Source of the DNA: Janthinobacterium sp. 67 | GTDB taxonomy: Bacteria > Pseudomonadota > Gammaproteobacteria > Burkholderiales > Burkholderiaceae_D | DNA length: 64,000 nt | Assembly (NCBI RefSeq): GCF_002797895.1 | Contig: NZ_PGES01000001.1 | Coordinates: 3,782,001 to 3,846,000, forward strand | Reading direction: 5' to 3' | In this document: in pieces, positions 29,275 to 41,316 of the stretch | Layout: the number at the start of each line of letters is the position of its first letter | Position numbering within the stretch: the stretch's first letter is position 1 | Notes under the pieces: generated by a model | The model's input: only the letters and a program-made list of their open reading frames with translations | Databases searched by the model: none | What the model was told of the DNA's origin: nothing | Program-made: the position numbers and the translations under genes

Positions 29275-30765
29275 TTACATCTGCTGCGCCACACCCGGGT
29301 ACAGGCGCGCCAGCACATCGGCAGTGATCGCCGTGATGATGGGCTGTACACGCTCGGCCGCCAGTTCAGTTGATTTCTCGCGGCGCACGTCTTTCCACAA
29401 CTCGGCCAATGCGCCCTCATGACGCGCCACCGCCTGCTCGACTTCATCTTGCCAGAAGGCCGGCGCTTCGCTTTCAACGAAATTGCCGCGGCCACGGCCA
29501 AAGTGCGCCACCGCCAGGTAACGCAGCACGCCCGCCACCACCAGGGTGCGCAAGAAGGCATCCGTAAATTGCATGATGGGCTCATTGCGGTCCGTGCCAG
29601 AATTAAAGCCCCAGGCGGCGCCCGCAAACGTCAGCGCACCGACCACGCCGCCAAGCAAGGCACCCGTGCCCAAAGTCAGGCCGCCGGAAATCAGGTCGGC
29701 CGACAGCCCCGTCGCCGCACCGGAAATCATGGCGCCCAGCAAACCCGCTTGCGCCTTGTCGATCGGCGCGCGCACGGCGAAATTTTCCCGTATCCGGCTA
29801 TTGATCTTGTGCGCATCGGTGGGATCGAGTTGGTGCAGGATCAAAAGCTCACGCGTGATGACACCACTGTGCGTATTGAGCCGCGCCACCAGGCTGGCCA
29901 TGGCCTTTTCCTGGCGTTGCTGCTCCGCATTTTTGCCGATGCCCACGACTTGCAAGGCCGATTTCAGCAAGCCCTTGGAACCGGATTCGATGGCTTCGCG
30001 ATCCTGTCCAGCCACCGCCAGTTGTGTGGCCAGCAAGTGCATGGCTTGCCGGAAACGCGCCGTATTCTGCTCTTGCCACGCAGAAAACAAACGCGCATAG
30101 CCGGCTTGCTGCGATTGCGGCAACAATTTACCCACGGCTTCGTAAAACACGCGTTCATGCACCCAGCAGCGGGCAAAGGCGTCGAGCGCCAGGACGTCGC
30201 GCACAATCGGATACTGCTGCAAATGCTCGCGCCAACGCGCCTGCTCGCTGTGTTCTTCATTGCCCGGACGCGGCGGCCCCATCTGATTGAGCAAAACCAC
30301 CACGGGCTTATCCAGCCAGGCGAGAATTTTCATTTCCGCCGGCAAGTAACCGGCGTCCTTGGGATTTTCAGAGGAGTTGACCAGGTACAACACCACATCG
30401 GCGGAGTCCTTGGCCGTGCGCAGCGCTTGCTGGCTGAGCCAGAACGGGCGGTCGCGATAACGATCCAGCACTTCGCGCAGGAACCAGCCAATGGGATTGC
30501 CCGACTGCCCCAGGCGCTTGAGCAGACGCACGGAATCGCCAAAGCCGGGCGTATCCCACAATTGCAAGGCATCGCCCTGCGGCGTAGCCAGCAAGGTATG
30601 CGATTCCGCAAACACCGTCACGTGGGCGGCGTCGCGCACTTCGCCGACATCCACGCCTACCAAGGTGCGCGCCAGGGTCGTCTTGCCATTATTCGTGTGC
30701 GAAATCAGCGCAAACTGTATTTGCACCGCATCGTCCCGCACATCTTTATTCACATTCACACTCAT
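29275..30765 (-). CDS. GTPase with DUF3482 C-terminal domain
   Basis: A 496-residue protein with an N-terminal Ras-like GTPase domain: G1 SHTNNGKTT (about 23-31), G3 DTPGFGD, and a G4-like LLNQMG in place of NKxD. A glycine/alanine-rich hydrophobic region follows (about 330-400, AMISGAATGLSADLISGGLTLGTGALLGGVVGAL) that could insert in or touch membranes. The last part belongs to DUF3482. In many proteobacteria this gene follows a DUF2868 gene, as here with a 4-base ATGA overlap, so the products probably work together. The cellular role is not established. Confidence 0.85.
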   Translation of the reverse strand: MSVNVNKDVRDDAVQIQFALISHTNNGKTTLARTLVGVDVGEVRDAAHVTVFAESHTLLATPQGDALQLWDTPGFGDSVRLLKRLGQSGNPIGWFLREVLDRYRDRPFWLSQQALRTAKDSADVVLYLVNSSENPKDAGYLPAEMKILAWLDKPVVVLLNQMGPPRPGNEEHSEQARWREHLQQYPIVRDVLALDAFARCWVHERVFYEAVGKLLPQSQQAGYARLFSAWQEQNTARFRQAMHLLATQLAVAGQDREAIESGSKGLLKSALQVVGIGKNAEQQRQEKAMASLVARLNTHSGVITRELLILHQLDPTDAHKINSRIRENFAVRAPIDKAQAGLLGAMISGAATGLSADLISGGLTLGTGALLGGVVGALTFAGAAWGFNSGTDRNEPIMQFTDAFLRTLVVAGVLRYLAVAHFGRGRGNFVESEAPAFWQDEVEQAVARHEGALAELWKDVRREKSTELAAERVQPIITAITADVLARLYPGVAQQM

Positions 30766-32240
30766 GCTGCTGCCGATACTTTCAGCCCTACACCGGCATC
30801 GAGCGGGTGCAAGGCAGGGTTGAGCAAATTGACCACGGTGGCCGTGGTTTTATGGAACTGACAAAACTGTTGCCACAAGGCGACTCGTTCCGCCAGACGC
30901 GCGCCGTTGTCCGCCTGCTCACCCGCGCGCTCCAGGTAGCTGGATTCGTCGATCAGGACGGCGATGCCGCGTGCCGACGACTGCACCAGGTAATCGAGGA
31001 AGGCGCCGTGGTTTTCCTTTTCCGGCGTCGCCGTCAGATTGAACAGCACGGCAGTGATATTGACTTGCGGGTCATTCAGGTCCGTGCCGCGCAAGACGTC
31101 CTGCGGTTCTTCGCCATACGACGTCGATGGACGCAGCATCATGCGCCCTTGTTCGCCAAACAGCATGAGGCCGATTTGCCCCAGGCCCTTGTGACGCGCC
31201 TCATCGACGGTAAAGCTGTACGGCAAGACACGCAGCATGCCGCCCGTGGCCACGCCGATGCTTTCATTGAGCTTGCGGAAATACGGCTGATCGAGATCCA
31301 GCGGAAAGTGCCTGGCCAGGCGCGCGGCGCGCCAATTGTTGACCAGGGCCAGGATCAGGCGGGGCACGACGACCAGCAGGAAAATCGTTGCCGCATACAA
31401 ATGCACCCAGCGTGCGCCGCCTTCGACGGTCGTCGTTTGCGGGAAGCGCAGCGCTTCAATTTCCGCCAGCGAAAAGCCTTGCAAATGAAACAGGGCGATG
31501 GCAGGCGCAAACAGGGTCGAAAGCAGGCTGTGCACCTGGCTGGCACTGAGAAACGTGCTTTCCCAGCCGGCCGCGTATTGCGACAGGAAACCGCGCGCAT
31601 ACAGTGAAGCGACGGCACCGATGGCAAACATGGCGGCGCTCAGGTGAATGGTACGGCTCAGGCGCGCGGCCGTCAGCTTGGCGCTCAAGTGCGCCCACTC
31701 CCCCATGAAACTGAGCAAGCCGGAAGACAAGGCGTGCGGCAGCTTGCGCGGCAGAGCCAGGCGGCCCACGCTCAGGTGGCGCACCAGTCCCGCTTTCGGC
31801 CAGCCGAGGGAGTGCGAGGGAATGCATAGCCAGATCAGCAAGCCCAGGTAGACCAGCACATTCCAGGCGATAATCAGCAACAAGGGCGCCGACAGCAGAT
31901 CCACGCGGTGGGGATCCGTGATGCGGTCGAGCGCGGCGCCCAGCAGCAAGGCCAGCAGGGGCAAGGCCAGCGCCAGGGTCTTCATGCCGTTGCGGCGTTT
32001 CGCGAAAGCGGCGAAGGCGGGAGTGCGCTCGGTGATGCGTTTGATGATCAGTTCGGAACGCTGCTGCAGGAAATCGTCACCGGTCACTTCGGCCTGCTTG
32101 CCCGAAGCTTGCCACTGCGCAAGCTCACGCGCGCTGCGGCTCGCATACATGCGGTCATCCTCGCTGAGGACTTCTTTTTTCTGGTCGGCCGTCTCGATAG
32201 CCCGGACCAATACCACTTCTCTCGCAATCTGCTCGTTCAT
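30762..32240 (-). CDS. DUF2868 membrane protein, partner of the DUF3482 GTPase
   Basis: A 492-residue protein of DUF2868. The start is the ATG of MNEQIAREVVLVRAIE, with AGGAGC 5 bases upstream; the 195 in-frame codons before it are shadow of the next gene. Hydrophobic spans occur at about 100-165, 200-290 and 310-345, and the C-terminal half is soluble with FGEQGRMMLRPSTSYGEEP and a cysteine-free alpha/beta pattern. Its stop overlaps the start of the DUF3482 gene. It likely anchors or regulates the GTPase at the inner membrane. Function unknown. Confidence 0.82.
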   Translation of the reverse strand: MNEQIAREVVLVRAIETADQKKEVLSEDDRMYASRSARELAQWQASGKQAEVTGDDFLQQRSELIIKRITERTPAFAAFAKRRNGMKTLALALPLLALLLGAALDRITDPHRVDLLSAPLLLIIAWNVLVYLGLLIWLCIPSHSLGWPKAGLVRHLSVGRLALPRKLPHALSSGLLSFMGEWAHLSAKLTAARLSRTIHLSAAMFAIGAVASLYARGFLSQYAAGWESTFLSASQVHSLLSTLFAPAIALFHLQGFSLAEIEALRFPQTTTVEGGARWVHLYAATIFLLVVVPRLILALVNNWRAARLARHFPLDLDQPYFRKLNESIGVATGGMLRVLPYSFTVDEARHKGLGQIGLMLFGEQGRMMLRPSTSYGEEPQDVLRGTDLNDPQVNITAVLFNLTATPEKENHGAFLDYLVQSSARGIAVLIDESSYLERAGEQADNGARLAERVALWQQFCQFHKTTATVVNLLNPALHPLDAGVGLKVSAAA

Positions 32241-32302
32241 GGTGCTCCTGTTTTTGTATGAAACGACAACTCGACAGGCAGATTGTGACGTACTTTTGTA
32301 TT

Positions 32303-33004
32303 TCAGGCCAACGCGTCCCCGGCCCGGAACAAATGATGCAGCAGATAGATCAGGAAAGAGGCGATCCAGGCCGACCACAAGGTGTGCGTGAAAAATTGTG
32401 CACCTTGCAACTGTTGCTGCCAGCCTGCCGCCAAGCCGCACAGCAGCATGACGACGGCGAAGAAAAGCGCCGTGCGTGGCCGTCCAGGCAGGCAGAACAA
32501 TGGCAAGGCCAGCATCCACCAGGCAGTATTCGCCTGGGAAGCGGGCAGGCATGCCATGGCGGATGCGCTGGCCGGCAACGTTTCCAGCAGGCGCGTGTAC
32601 GGCTCCAGTCCGCCGTAACGCAACAAATCCGTGGGACAGGACACGTCGCTGAAGGAAGAGAGCAAATAGATGCTTAATGGCACGAAGATAGCCGACAATG
32701 CCACTACGCGCAAGGCGCTGCGGCGTGATGCCAGCCAGGCCAGCGGATGCAAGATGTCCCAGACGGCCAAACAGATCAAGGCGGCGCCAAGCAAGATCAT
32801 GCAGAGCTGGAAACTGCTCGCCCACGCGCTGTCAGCACCGACGAATTTCCCACGCGCACCGTCGAACATGCTGTCGGCGATCATGAGGTCGAGGTTGCTG
32901 TAATTGCCGATCCAGAGTATCAGCATGGCCGACAGCATCAGGACGCTATCGATGCCCTTGGGAGTTTTGAGGAGTTTAAGCTTGGCCAGCATGGGTGCAC
33001 ACAT
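32303..33004 (-). CDS. PAP2-like membrane protein with degenerate catalytic motifs
   Basis: About 233 residues with six hydrophobic spans. The layout is that of membrane PAP2 phosphatases: ...SFSDVSCPTDLLRYGG (usually Lys-containing, then CPWD.xRYGG), then CLPASQAN where active members have CLPAGHAS or PSGH, then LQGAQFFTHTLWSAW where active members have RGAHFLSHxLWSA. The catalytic His of motif 2 is Gln158, and the motif 3 Arg and first His are Gln, so phosphatase activity is doubtful. The start could also be the ATG four codons later (32992); no good binding site is visible. The 62-base gap to the DUF2868 gene allows co-transcription. Confidence 0.7.
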   Translation of the reverse strand: MCAPMLAKLKLLKTPKGIDSVLMLSAMLILWIGNYSNLDLMIADSMFDGARGKFVGADSAWASSFQLCMILLGAALICLAVWDILHPLAWLASRRSALRVVALSAIFVPLSIYLLSSFSDVSCPTDLLRYGGLEPYTRLLETLPASASAMACLPASQANTAWWMLALPLFCLPGRPRTALFFAVVMLLCGLAAGWQQQLQGAQFFTHTLWSAWIASFLIYLLHHLFRAGDALA

Positions 33005-33093
33005 TGCTTGATGAGAATGGAAGTCATCGTACAGTGTCAATATGAAGAGAACATGACGATCCCCGCCGTGCACAACATGTTGTGATATATGAC

Positions 33094-33122
33094 AAAGGCA
33101 GCGCGCAGCGCTGCTTTTTTTT
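33094..33122 (+). terminator. Duplicated pagL-type terminator hairpin, orphan
   Basis: GGCAGCGC-GCA-GCGCTGCT followed by at least eight T; it differs from 22312-22340 only at the stem base (G-U instead of G-C). No gene on the plus strand leads into it. Confidence 0.7.
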
Positions 33123-33147
33123 CGTCTGTGGTATTGACTGCTGACTT

Positions 33148-33227
33148 GTCGGATTACGCTACGCTAATCCGACCTACCGGACTTTACATGAGCGTAGGTC
33201 GGATTAGGCCGCAGGCCGTAATCCGAC
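33148..33227. repeat. REP-type palindrome pair (copy 2)
   Basis: Palindromes at 33148-33173 and 33198-33227, both GTCGGATTA...TAATCCGAC, joined by a linker ending CGTAGGTCGG. The loop and linker differ from copy 1 at 22366-22445, while the first palindrome is identical. Confidence 0.8.
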
Positions 33228-33260
33228 AACACCACCGGCGCCCGACAAAACCACCAGACG

Positions 33261-33293
33261 AAAAAAAACCCCACCATTGCTGGCGGGGTTTTC
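33261..33293 (-). terminator. Terminator of rRNA operon 2
   Basis: The same CCCCGCC-AGCAAT-GGTGGGG hairpin with eight T (minus strand) as after operon 1, positioned about 19 bases beyond the 5S 3' end. Confidence 0.9.
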
Positions 33294-33311
33294 TCTTACT
33301 GCGAATAACAA

Positions 33312-33425
33312 GCCTGACGATAACCTACTTTCACACTGGTTGCAGCACTATCATCGGCGCAAAGTTGTTTCACGGTCCTGTTCGGGATGGGAAGGGGTGG
33401 GACCAACTTGCTATGGTCATCAGGC
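33312..33425 (-). rRNA. rrf: 5S ribosomal RNA (operon 2)
   Basis: 114 nt, identical by eye to the operon 1 copy, with the same GCCTGATGACC / TATCGTCAGGC terminal helix. The spacer to 23S differs (near 33440-33490), so the identity of the gene itself is selected or homogenised. Confidence 0.95.
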
Positions 33426-33563
33426 ATAACTTGTACTGGCGTTTGTCCTCGATGGAGCGACAAAGCCTGAATCGGGAAGAAGCAAAGATCGGGGTAATGA
33501 CTGGTAGTATCAACACACACGCAACGTTGTACCGTCTTATCCTCTGTACCTGCTAAGGTTATA

Positions 33564-36454
<2,891 letters not shown>

Positions 36455-36691
36455 ATAACGTTAGCCTCTGAAGACCGAAGTCATCAAAGAGCGCTACAGG
36501 GATAAGAAAGTACAACGTTGTTGCTTGTTTGTTGATACATACAATCATTACCCATCGATTCGCTTTTTACGGCAAACCGATCAATAAATAATCTTTACTT
36601 CTTCCAGATTGTTAAAGAACGAAACAGCTTTGATCGCTAAAAGATCAAATCTAAACCCAGAGGCTTACATTTGTACTTTCAAGTAAAACTT
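36455..36691 (-). other. 23S-side internal spacer of rRNA operon 2 (boxA)
   Basis: Spacer with the same boxA-like TCGTTCTTTAACAATCTGG as operon 1, but a diverged block just upstream of 23S (36469-36485) and a shorter segment next to tRNA-Ala. Confidence 0.7.
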
Positions 36692-36767
36692 TGGTGGAGG
36701 ATGACGGGATCGAACCGACGACCCCCTGCTTGCAAAGCAGGTGCTCTCCCAGCTGAGCTAATCCCCC
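36692..36767 (-). tRNA. tRNA-Ala (TGC), operon 2
   Basis: Identical 76-nt tRNA with encoded CCA, anticodon TGC. It is only 11 bases from tRNA-Ile, against 19 in operon 1, because the intertRNA spacer differs. Confidence 0.98.
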
Positions 36768-36778
36768 TGGGTAATGAC

Positions 36779-36855
36779 TGGTAGGGCTGGTTGGACTCGA
36801 ACCAACGACCCCCGCGTTATCAACACGGTGCTCTAACCAGCTGAGCTACAGCCCC
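36779..36855 (-). tRNA. tRNA-Ile (GAT), operon 2
   Basis: Identical 77-nt tRNA with encoded CCA and anticodon GAT. Confidence 0.98.
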
Positions 36856-36952
36856 AACGCGGAACTACTACGACTACTGTTTCTTCTTAATTAAACAGCC
36901 GATAAGTGTGAACATTTGATGCGTGAACCAGTTACCTGATTCGTGCAAACTC

Positions 36953-38486
<1,534 letters not shown>

Positions 38487-38753
38487 AATCTCTGTTACTT
38501 TGCCATTTTATTGGCACCGTCATTGCTGACGGGTCGCTCACTCAAAAAACTGACAGGCCACTACTTTCGTAGCGCCTATTTCATTATTTCTTGTGAACAT
38601 TTGATATTTTAAGTTTTACAGCGATCCGAAGATCACTGCTGCACTTACATCAAATGCCCACACTTATCGACTGTTAATTGTTAAAGAACTGTATTCGGTG
38701 CCACTTTCGCGCTATCGACAAAGCGTTGTGTTTGTCAGCTGCGAAGAAGGAAG

Positions 38754-38782
38754 AGTATGAAGCATTTCGCTAAATCCGTCAA
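38754..38782 (-). promoter_or_regulatory. rRNA operon 2 promoter, proximal
   Basis: TTGACG-17-CATACT on the minus strand, the same hexamers as operon 1 with several spacer substitutions, preceded by an AAAAGAAGGAG tract. Confidence 0.75.
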
Positions 38783-38839
38783 CTCCTTCTTTTCCTCACC
38801 GCTCTCAGCATTTGCATGCGTCGTTCAGCGAGGGGGCGA

Positions 38840-38868
38840 ATTATAGCCAAGGCGCCACGGCGGCGCAA
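38840..38868 (-). promoter_or_regulatory. rRNA operon 2 promoter, distal
   Basis: TTGCGC-17-TATAAT on the minus strand, ending 8 bases before the yfaP stop codon. It matches the position of the distal promoter of operon 1, with a better -10. Confidence 0.6.
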
Positions 38869-38875
38869 GGGCCAT

Positions 38876-39637
38876 TTACGGCAACACGAACGATTTCACC
38901 AGGGTCAGCTCGCCGGCGGCCCGCATCGGCACCTGGAAGCTCTGCAATTTTTCACGCGGCGTGCCTTCGTTGGTGATGATGGACAGTCGGGCCACCGTCA
39001 GCACGGAGGTGTTTTCGCCGCTGCCGTAGTAATTGACGTAGACGTGATAATTGCCCTTCACGGGCGCCGAACTGGAAAAGATTTCCGGGCCATAGCCGGT
39101 CGTCACGTCCACGTCCAGCGCGCCGCCATCTTTCAATACGCGGTTGCCGTACCAGGCGTGGCCGCCGTCCGGCGTGACCACGTGCAGGTCGAGGTCGGTG
39201 CCGGCGCTATCCCACGACAGCACGACACGCAGGCGCGCCTGGGTCTTGCCCTGGTAGCCGTCGACAAACTGGGTGCGCGCGCGACTCCTGCCGTCGGGCG
39301 AGCGTACTTCCACACTATTGGAGCCACTGCCGAAGCCATACGGGCGGCCATAGCTGCCGTCTTCGCCCACTTCCATTGGCATCGCCACGCCGTTGACGAC
39401 CAAGGTGGCGGGCTTGCCCTTGACGGCGCCCGCGATGCGCCCGCGTATCTGCGCCGTTTCGGCCTGGCCCGGCTGCAGGTTGACCGACGCGGCCGGGTAA
39501 TTGACCGCTTGCGTATAGTCCTCGCGCGCGCCGGCCGAATTGCGCCAGCCGCTCTTCGGTGCGTCGATGGTGACCTGGGCCTGCGCCCATAGTGGCAATA
39601 GCATTAGCGGAATCGCGCAACGGATATAAAAACTCAC
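38876..39637 (-). CDS. yfaP: YfaP: DUF2135 periplasmic protein of the A2M operon
   Basis: A 253-residue exported protein (signal peptide ending LWAQA-QVT) with a C-terminal DUF2135 beta-sandwich domain recognisable from VVLSWDSAGTDLDLHVVTPDGGHAWYGN and APVKGNYHVYVNYYGSG. The N-terminal part (PKSGWRNSAGAREDYT...) looks like a second beta domain. It is the last gene of the yfaATSQP operon; its ATG overlaps the yfaQ stop (ATGA). The acidic DLDLHV motif could bind a metal ion. No biochemical role is known. Confidence 0.9.
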   Translation of the reverse strand: MSFYIRCAIPLMLLPLWAQAQVTIDAPKSGWRNSAGAREDYTQAVNYPAASVNLQPGQAETAQIRGRIAGAVKGKPATLVVNGVAMPMEVGEDGSYGRPYGFGSGSNSVEVRSPDGRSRARTQFVDGYQGKTQARLRVVLSWDSAGTDLDLHVVTPDGGHAWYGNRVLKDGGALDVDVTTGYGPEIFSSSAPVKGNYHVYVNYYGSGENTSVLTVARLSIITNEGTPREKLQSFQVPMRAAGELTLVKSFVLP

Positions 39638-41316
39638 AGGGCCTCCAGGTTAAGGTCGACGAGCCGGCGGGCCAGCCGCTCGACATATTCTTCGTCCTGG
39701 CCGCGCGGATGATTGCGCAAGCCAAGGTGCAGATATTCATGGGCCAGGGTGATGCGGTCTTCGCGCGTGGCCAGCGGCCGCATGTAGATGCGGTTACGCG
39801 ACTGCTCCGAATATGGCGCGCCGCTTTGCAAGGCGCAGACCAGCGGCGCTTGCGGCGGCGCTTCATAACCGGCCTCGCGCAGCAGCACGCGCTGCCAGCG
39901 CGGCACGGACCGCGCCAGCCAATCCTCGTTCTGCGCCAGGCGCCGGCAACGCGCGCCCGTATTGCCGAAGGTGCTCAGGGCGCCGCCCGGATAGGCCGCC
40001 GCCAGCAATTCATCATAGTACCTGCCTTGTTTCGCCTGGCGCACCGCCTCGCTCCACGCCATCGTGCCCTCGGACGCCTGGTTACTGTGATAGCGCACGG
40101 TGACGCCATCGACGATCAGCTGGTCGGTCCAGCGCGCAATCGCCAGCGCCGCCGGCGTGGCGGGGCTGGGACTGACGCGCTGGGTCGCGCTGCTGTCGGC
40201 GATCTGCTGGCAGCCCGCCACCGTCACCGCGTTCTGCTGCAGATACGTGCGCGCGGCAATCGCCAGCGCCTTGGCCGCTTCCGGCTCGTTGGCATTCGCC
40301 TCGCGGTCGAGCACACGCGCCACATATTCATTGACGCCAAAGCGGCCGCGCAATTGCGGGCGGCCGCCCTTCTCTTGCAGCAGCATCAGCTCGCCGGTAC
40401 TGCGCAAGGCCAGGTTCTGGCCATTGTCGAATTGCACATGGTAGCGGCCATTCAGAGGGCCAGGTGCGGCCACGCCACGTTCGCCGCGCACGGTGCGGAT
40501 CGGATAGCGCTTGAAATAATCGACCACCACGCAACCGCCATCGTCGGCCGCGCCTACGTTCGGCAAGCTGGCGGCCAGCCTGGGCGCCCACTGTTCAAAG
40601 ACATTGCTGCTGCCGCCCGCGCCGCCGAACCAGATGGGCGTGCCGTCGGCCAGCCAGCCGGCCGCGCCGCCGATGCGTTCGTTCTCGCGGCGCTGCTCGT
40701 GCCAGGAATACGTCTTCACGCGCAGCTGGCTGCCGAACCAACGGGCAGTGCCGGCGCCGCGTCCATCGAGCACCACGCGCAGCAGCGCCGCTTCCGCGTC
40801 CACGCGGCTGGCAGCCGGAATGCTGTCCAGGGCGCGCAGCAGGCTATCGAGGCGCACCATGCGCTTTGGTGCCAGCTGCGCAGGGTCGAACAACCAGGAA
40901 AAGTCGCCTGCCGGCGCGCTACCGAGGCGGCCGGTCCAGTATTTGCGCCATGGGGTGGCCGTGATCATCAGCCGCCCAGGCGAGAAGAATGGGCCACACG
41001 ATTGCGCCAGCGCCGCATCGTGGCCGATGCTCTGGCCCGCATCGCAGCAATACACTTCTTCCGGATCGCGGCCGCCGCAGCGGTAGTCCGGCATCGCCAC
41101 CTTGTTATCCGTCGCGTACACATACACGAACAGCTTCCACAAGCTGGCCAGCGGCACTTGCCGCGCGCCGTCGAACAGCGGCGGCGCGACACCGCTCTGG
41201 CGCAGCTGGCGCACTTCCATCTTGCCGTTGCGCCACCAGGCCACGTCCAATGAAGCCGACCAGGCAGGCATGGCCAGCAGCGTGGCAAGCATCAATGCAG
41301 GACGTGCAAAGCCCAT
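39634..41316 (-). CDS. yfaQ: YfaQ: DUF2300 protein with PBP-like, SpoIID-like and HExxH motifs
   Basis: A 560-residue exported protein (signal peptide ending MPAWSA). Visible signatures in order: S58-LWK61 (SxxK), S106-CG (like the SxN/SCN of penicillin-binding proteins), K201-TYS (like KTGT/S) with GWLADGTPIWFGG after it. A SpoIID-like segment follows, E330-YVARVLDREANANEPEAAKALAIAARTY, with Glu339 at the SpoIID catalytic position. H526-EYLH530 is a zinc-type HExxH. Each is a motif call, not a proven domain. The start overlaps the yfaS stop by one base (TGATG). DUF2300 is a known family of unknown function; a peptidoglycan-directed role is my inference. Confidence 0.88.
   Translation of the reverse strand: MGFARPALMLATLLAMPAWSASLDVAWWRNGKMEVRQLRQSGVAPPLFDGARQVPLASLWKLFVYVYATDNKVAMPDYRCGGRDPEEVYCCDAGQSIGHDAALAQSCGPFFSPGRLMITATPWRKYWTGRLGSAPAGDFSWLFDPAQLAPKRMVRLDSLLRALDSIPAASRVDAEAALLRVVLDGRGAGTARWFGSQLRVKTYSWHEQRRENERIGGAAGWLADGTPIWFGGAGGSSNVFEQWAPRLAASLPNVGAADDGGCVVVDYFKRYPIRTVRGERGVAAPGPLNGRYHVQFDNGQNLALRSTGELMLLQEKGGRPQLRGRFGVNEYVARVLDREANANEPEAAKALAIAARTYLQQNAVTVAGCQQIADSSATQRVSPSPATPAALAIARWTDQLIVDGVTVRYHSNQASEGTMAWSEAVRQAKQGRYYDELLAAAYPGGALSTFGNTGARCRRLAQNEDWLARSVPRWQRVLLREAGYEAPPQAPLVCALQSGAPYSEQSRNRIYMRPLATREDRITLAHEYLHLGLRNHPRGQDEEYVERLARRLVDLNLEAL

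Larger units (their letters stand above)
33005..33311. other. Gene-free duplicated segment upstream of the island and downstream of rRNA operon 2
   Basis: From about 33082 this region repeats 22300-22529: the pagL-type terminator hairpin, a REP palindrome pair and the rRNA terminator, in the same order. No plus-strand gene precedes the first hairpin here, so that element is a passenger of the duplication. The first 77 bases (33005-33081) are unique and should hold the promoter of the PAP2-like gene. Confidence 0.75.
38487..38875 (-). promoter_or_regulatory. Leader and promoter region of rRNA operon 2
   Basis: Gene-free stretch with two promoters (separate entries), a boxA-like AGTTCTTTAACAATTA (38675-38690) and the 16S processing-stem segment at 38648-38669, which pairs with 36900-36921. 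It is about 45 bases shorter than the operon 1 leader, because of a deletion or insertion just upstream of 16S. Confidence 0.8.
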
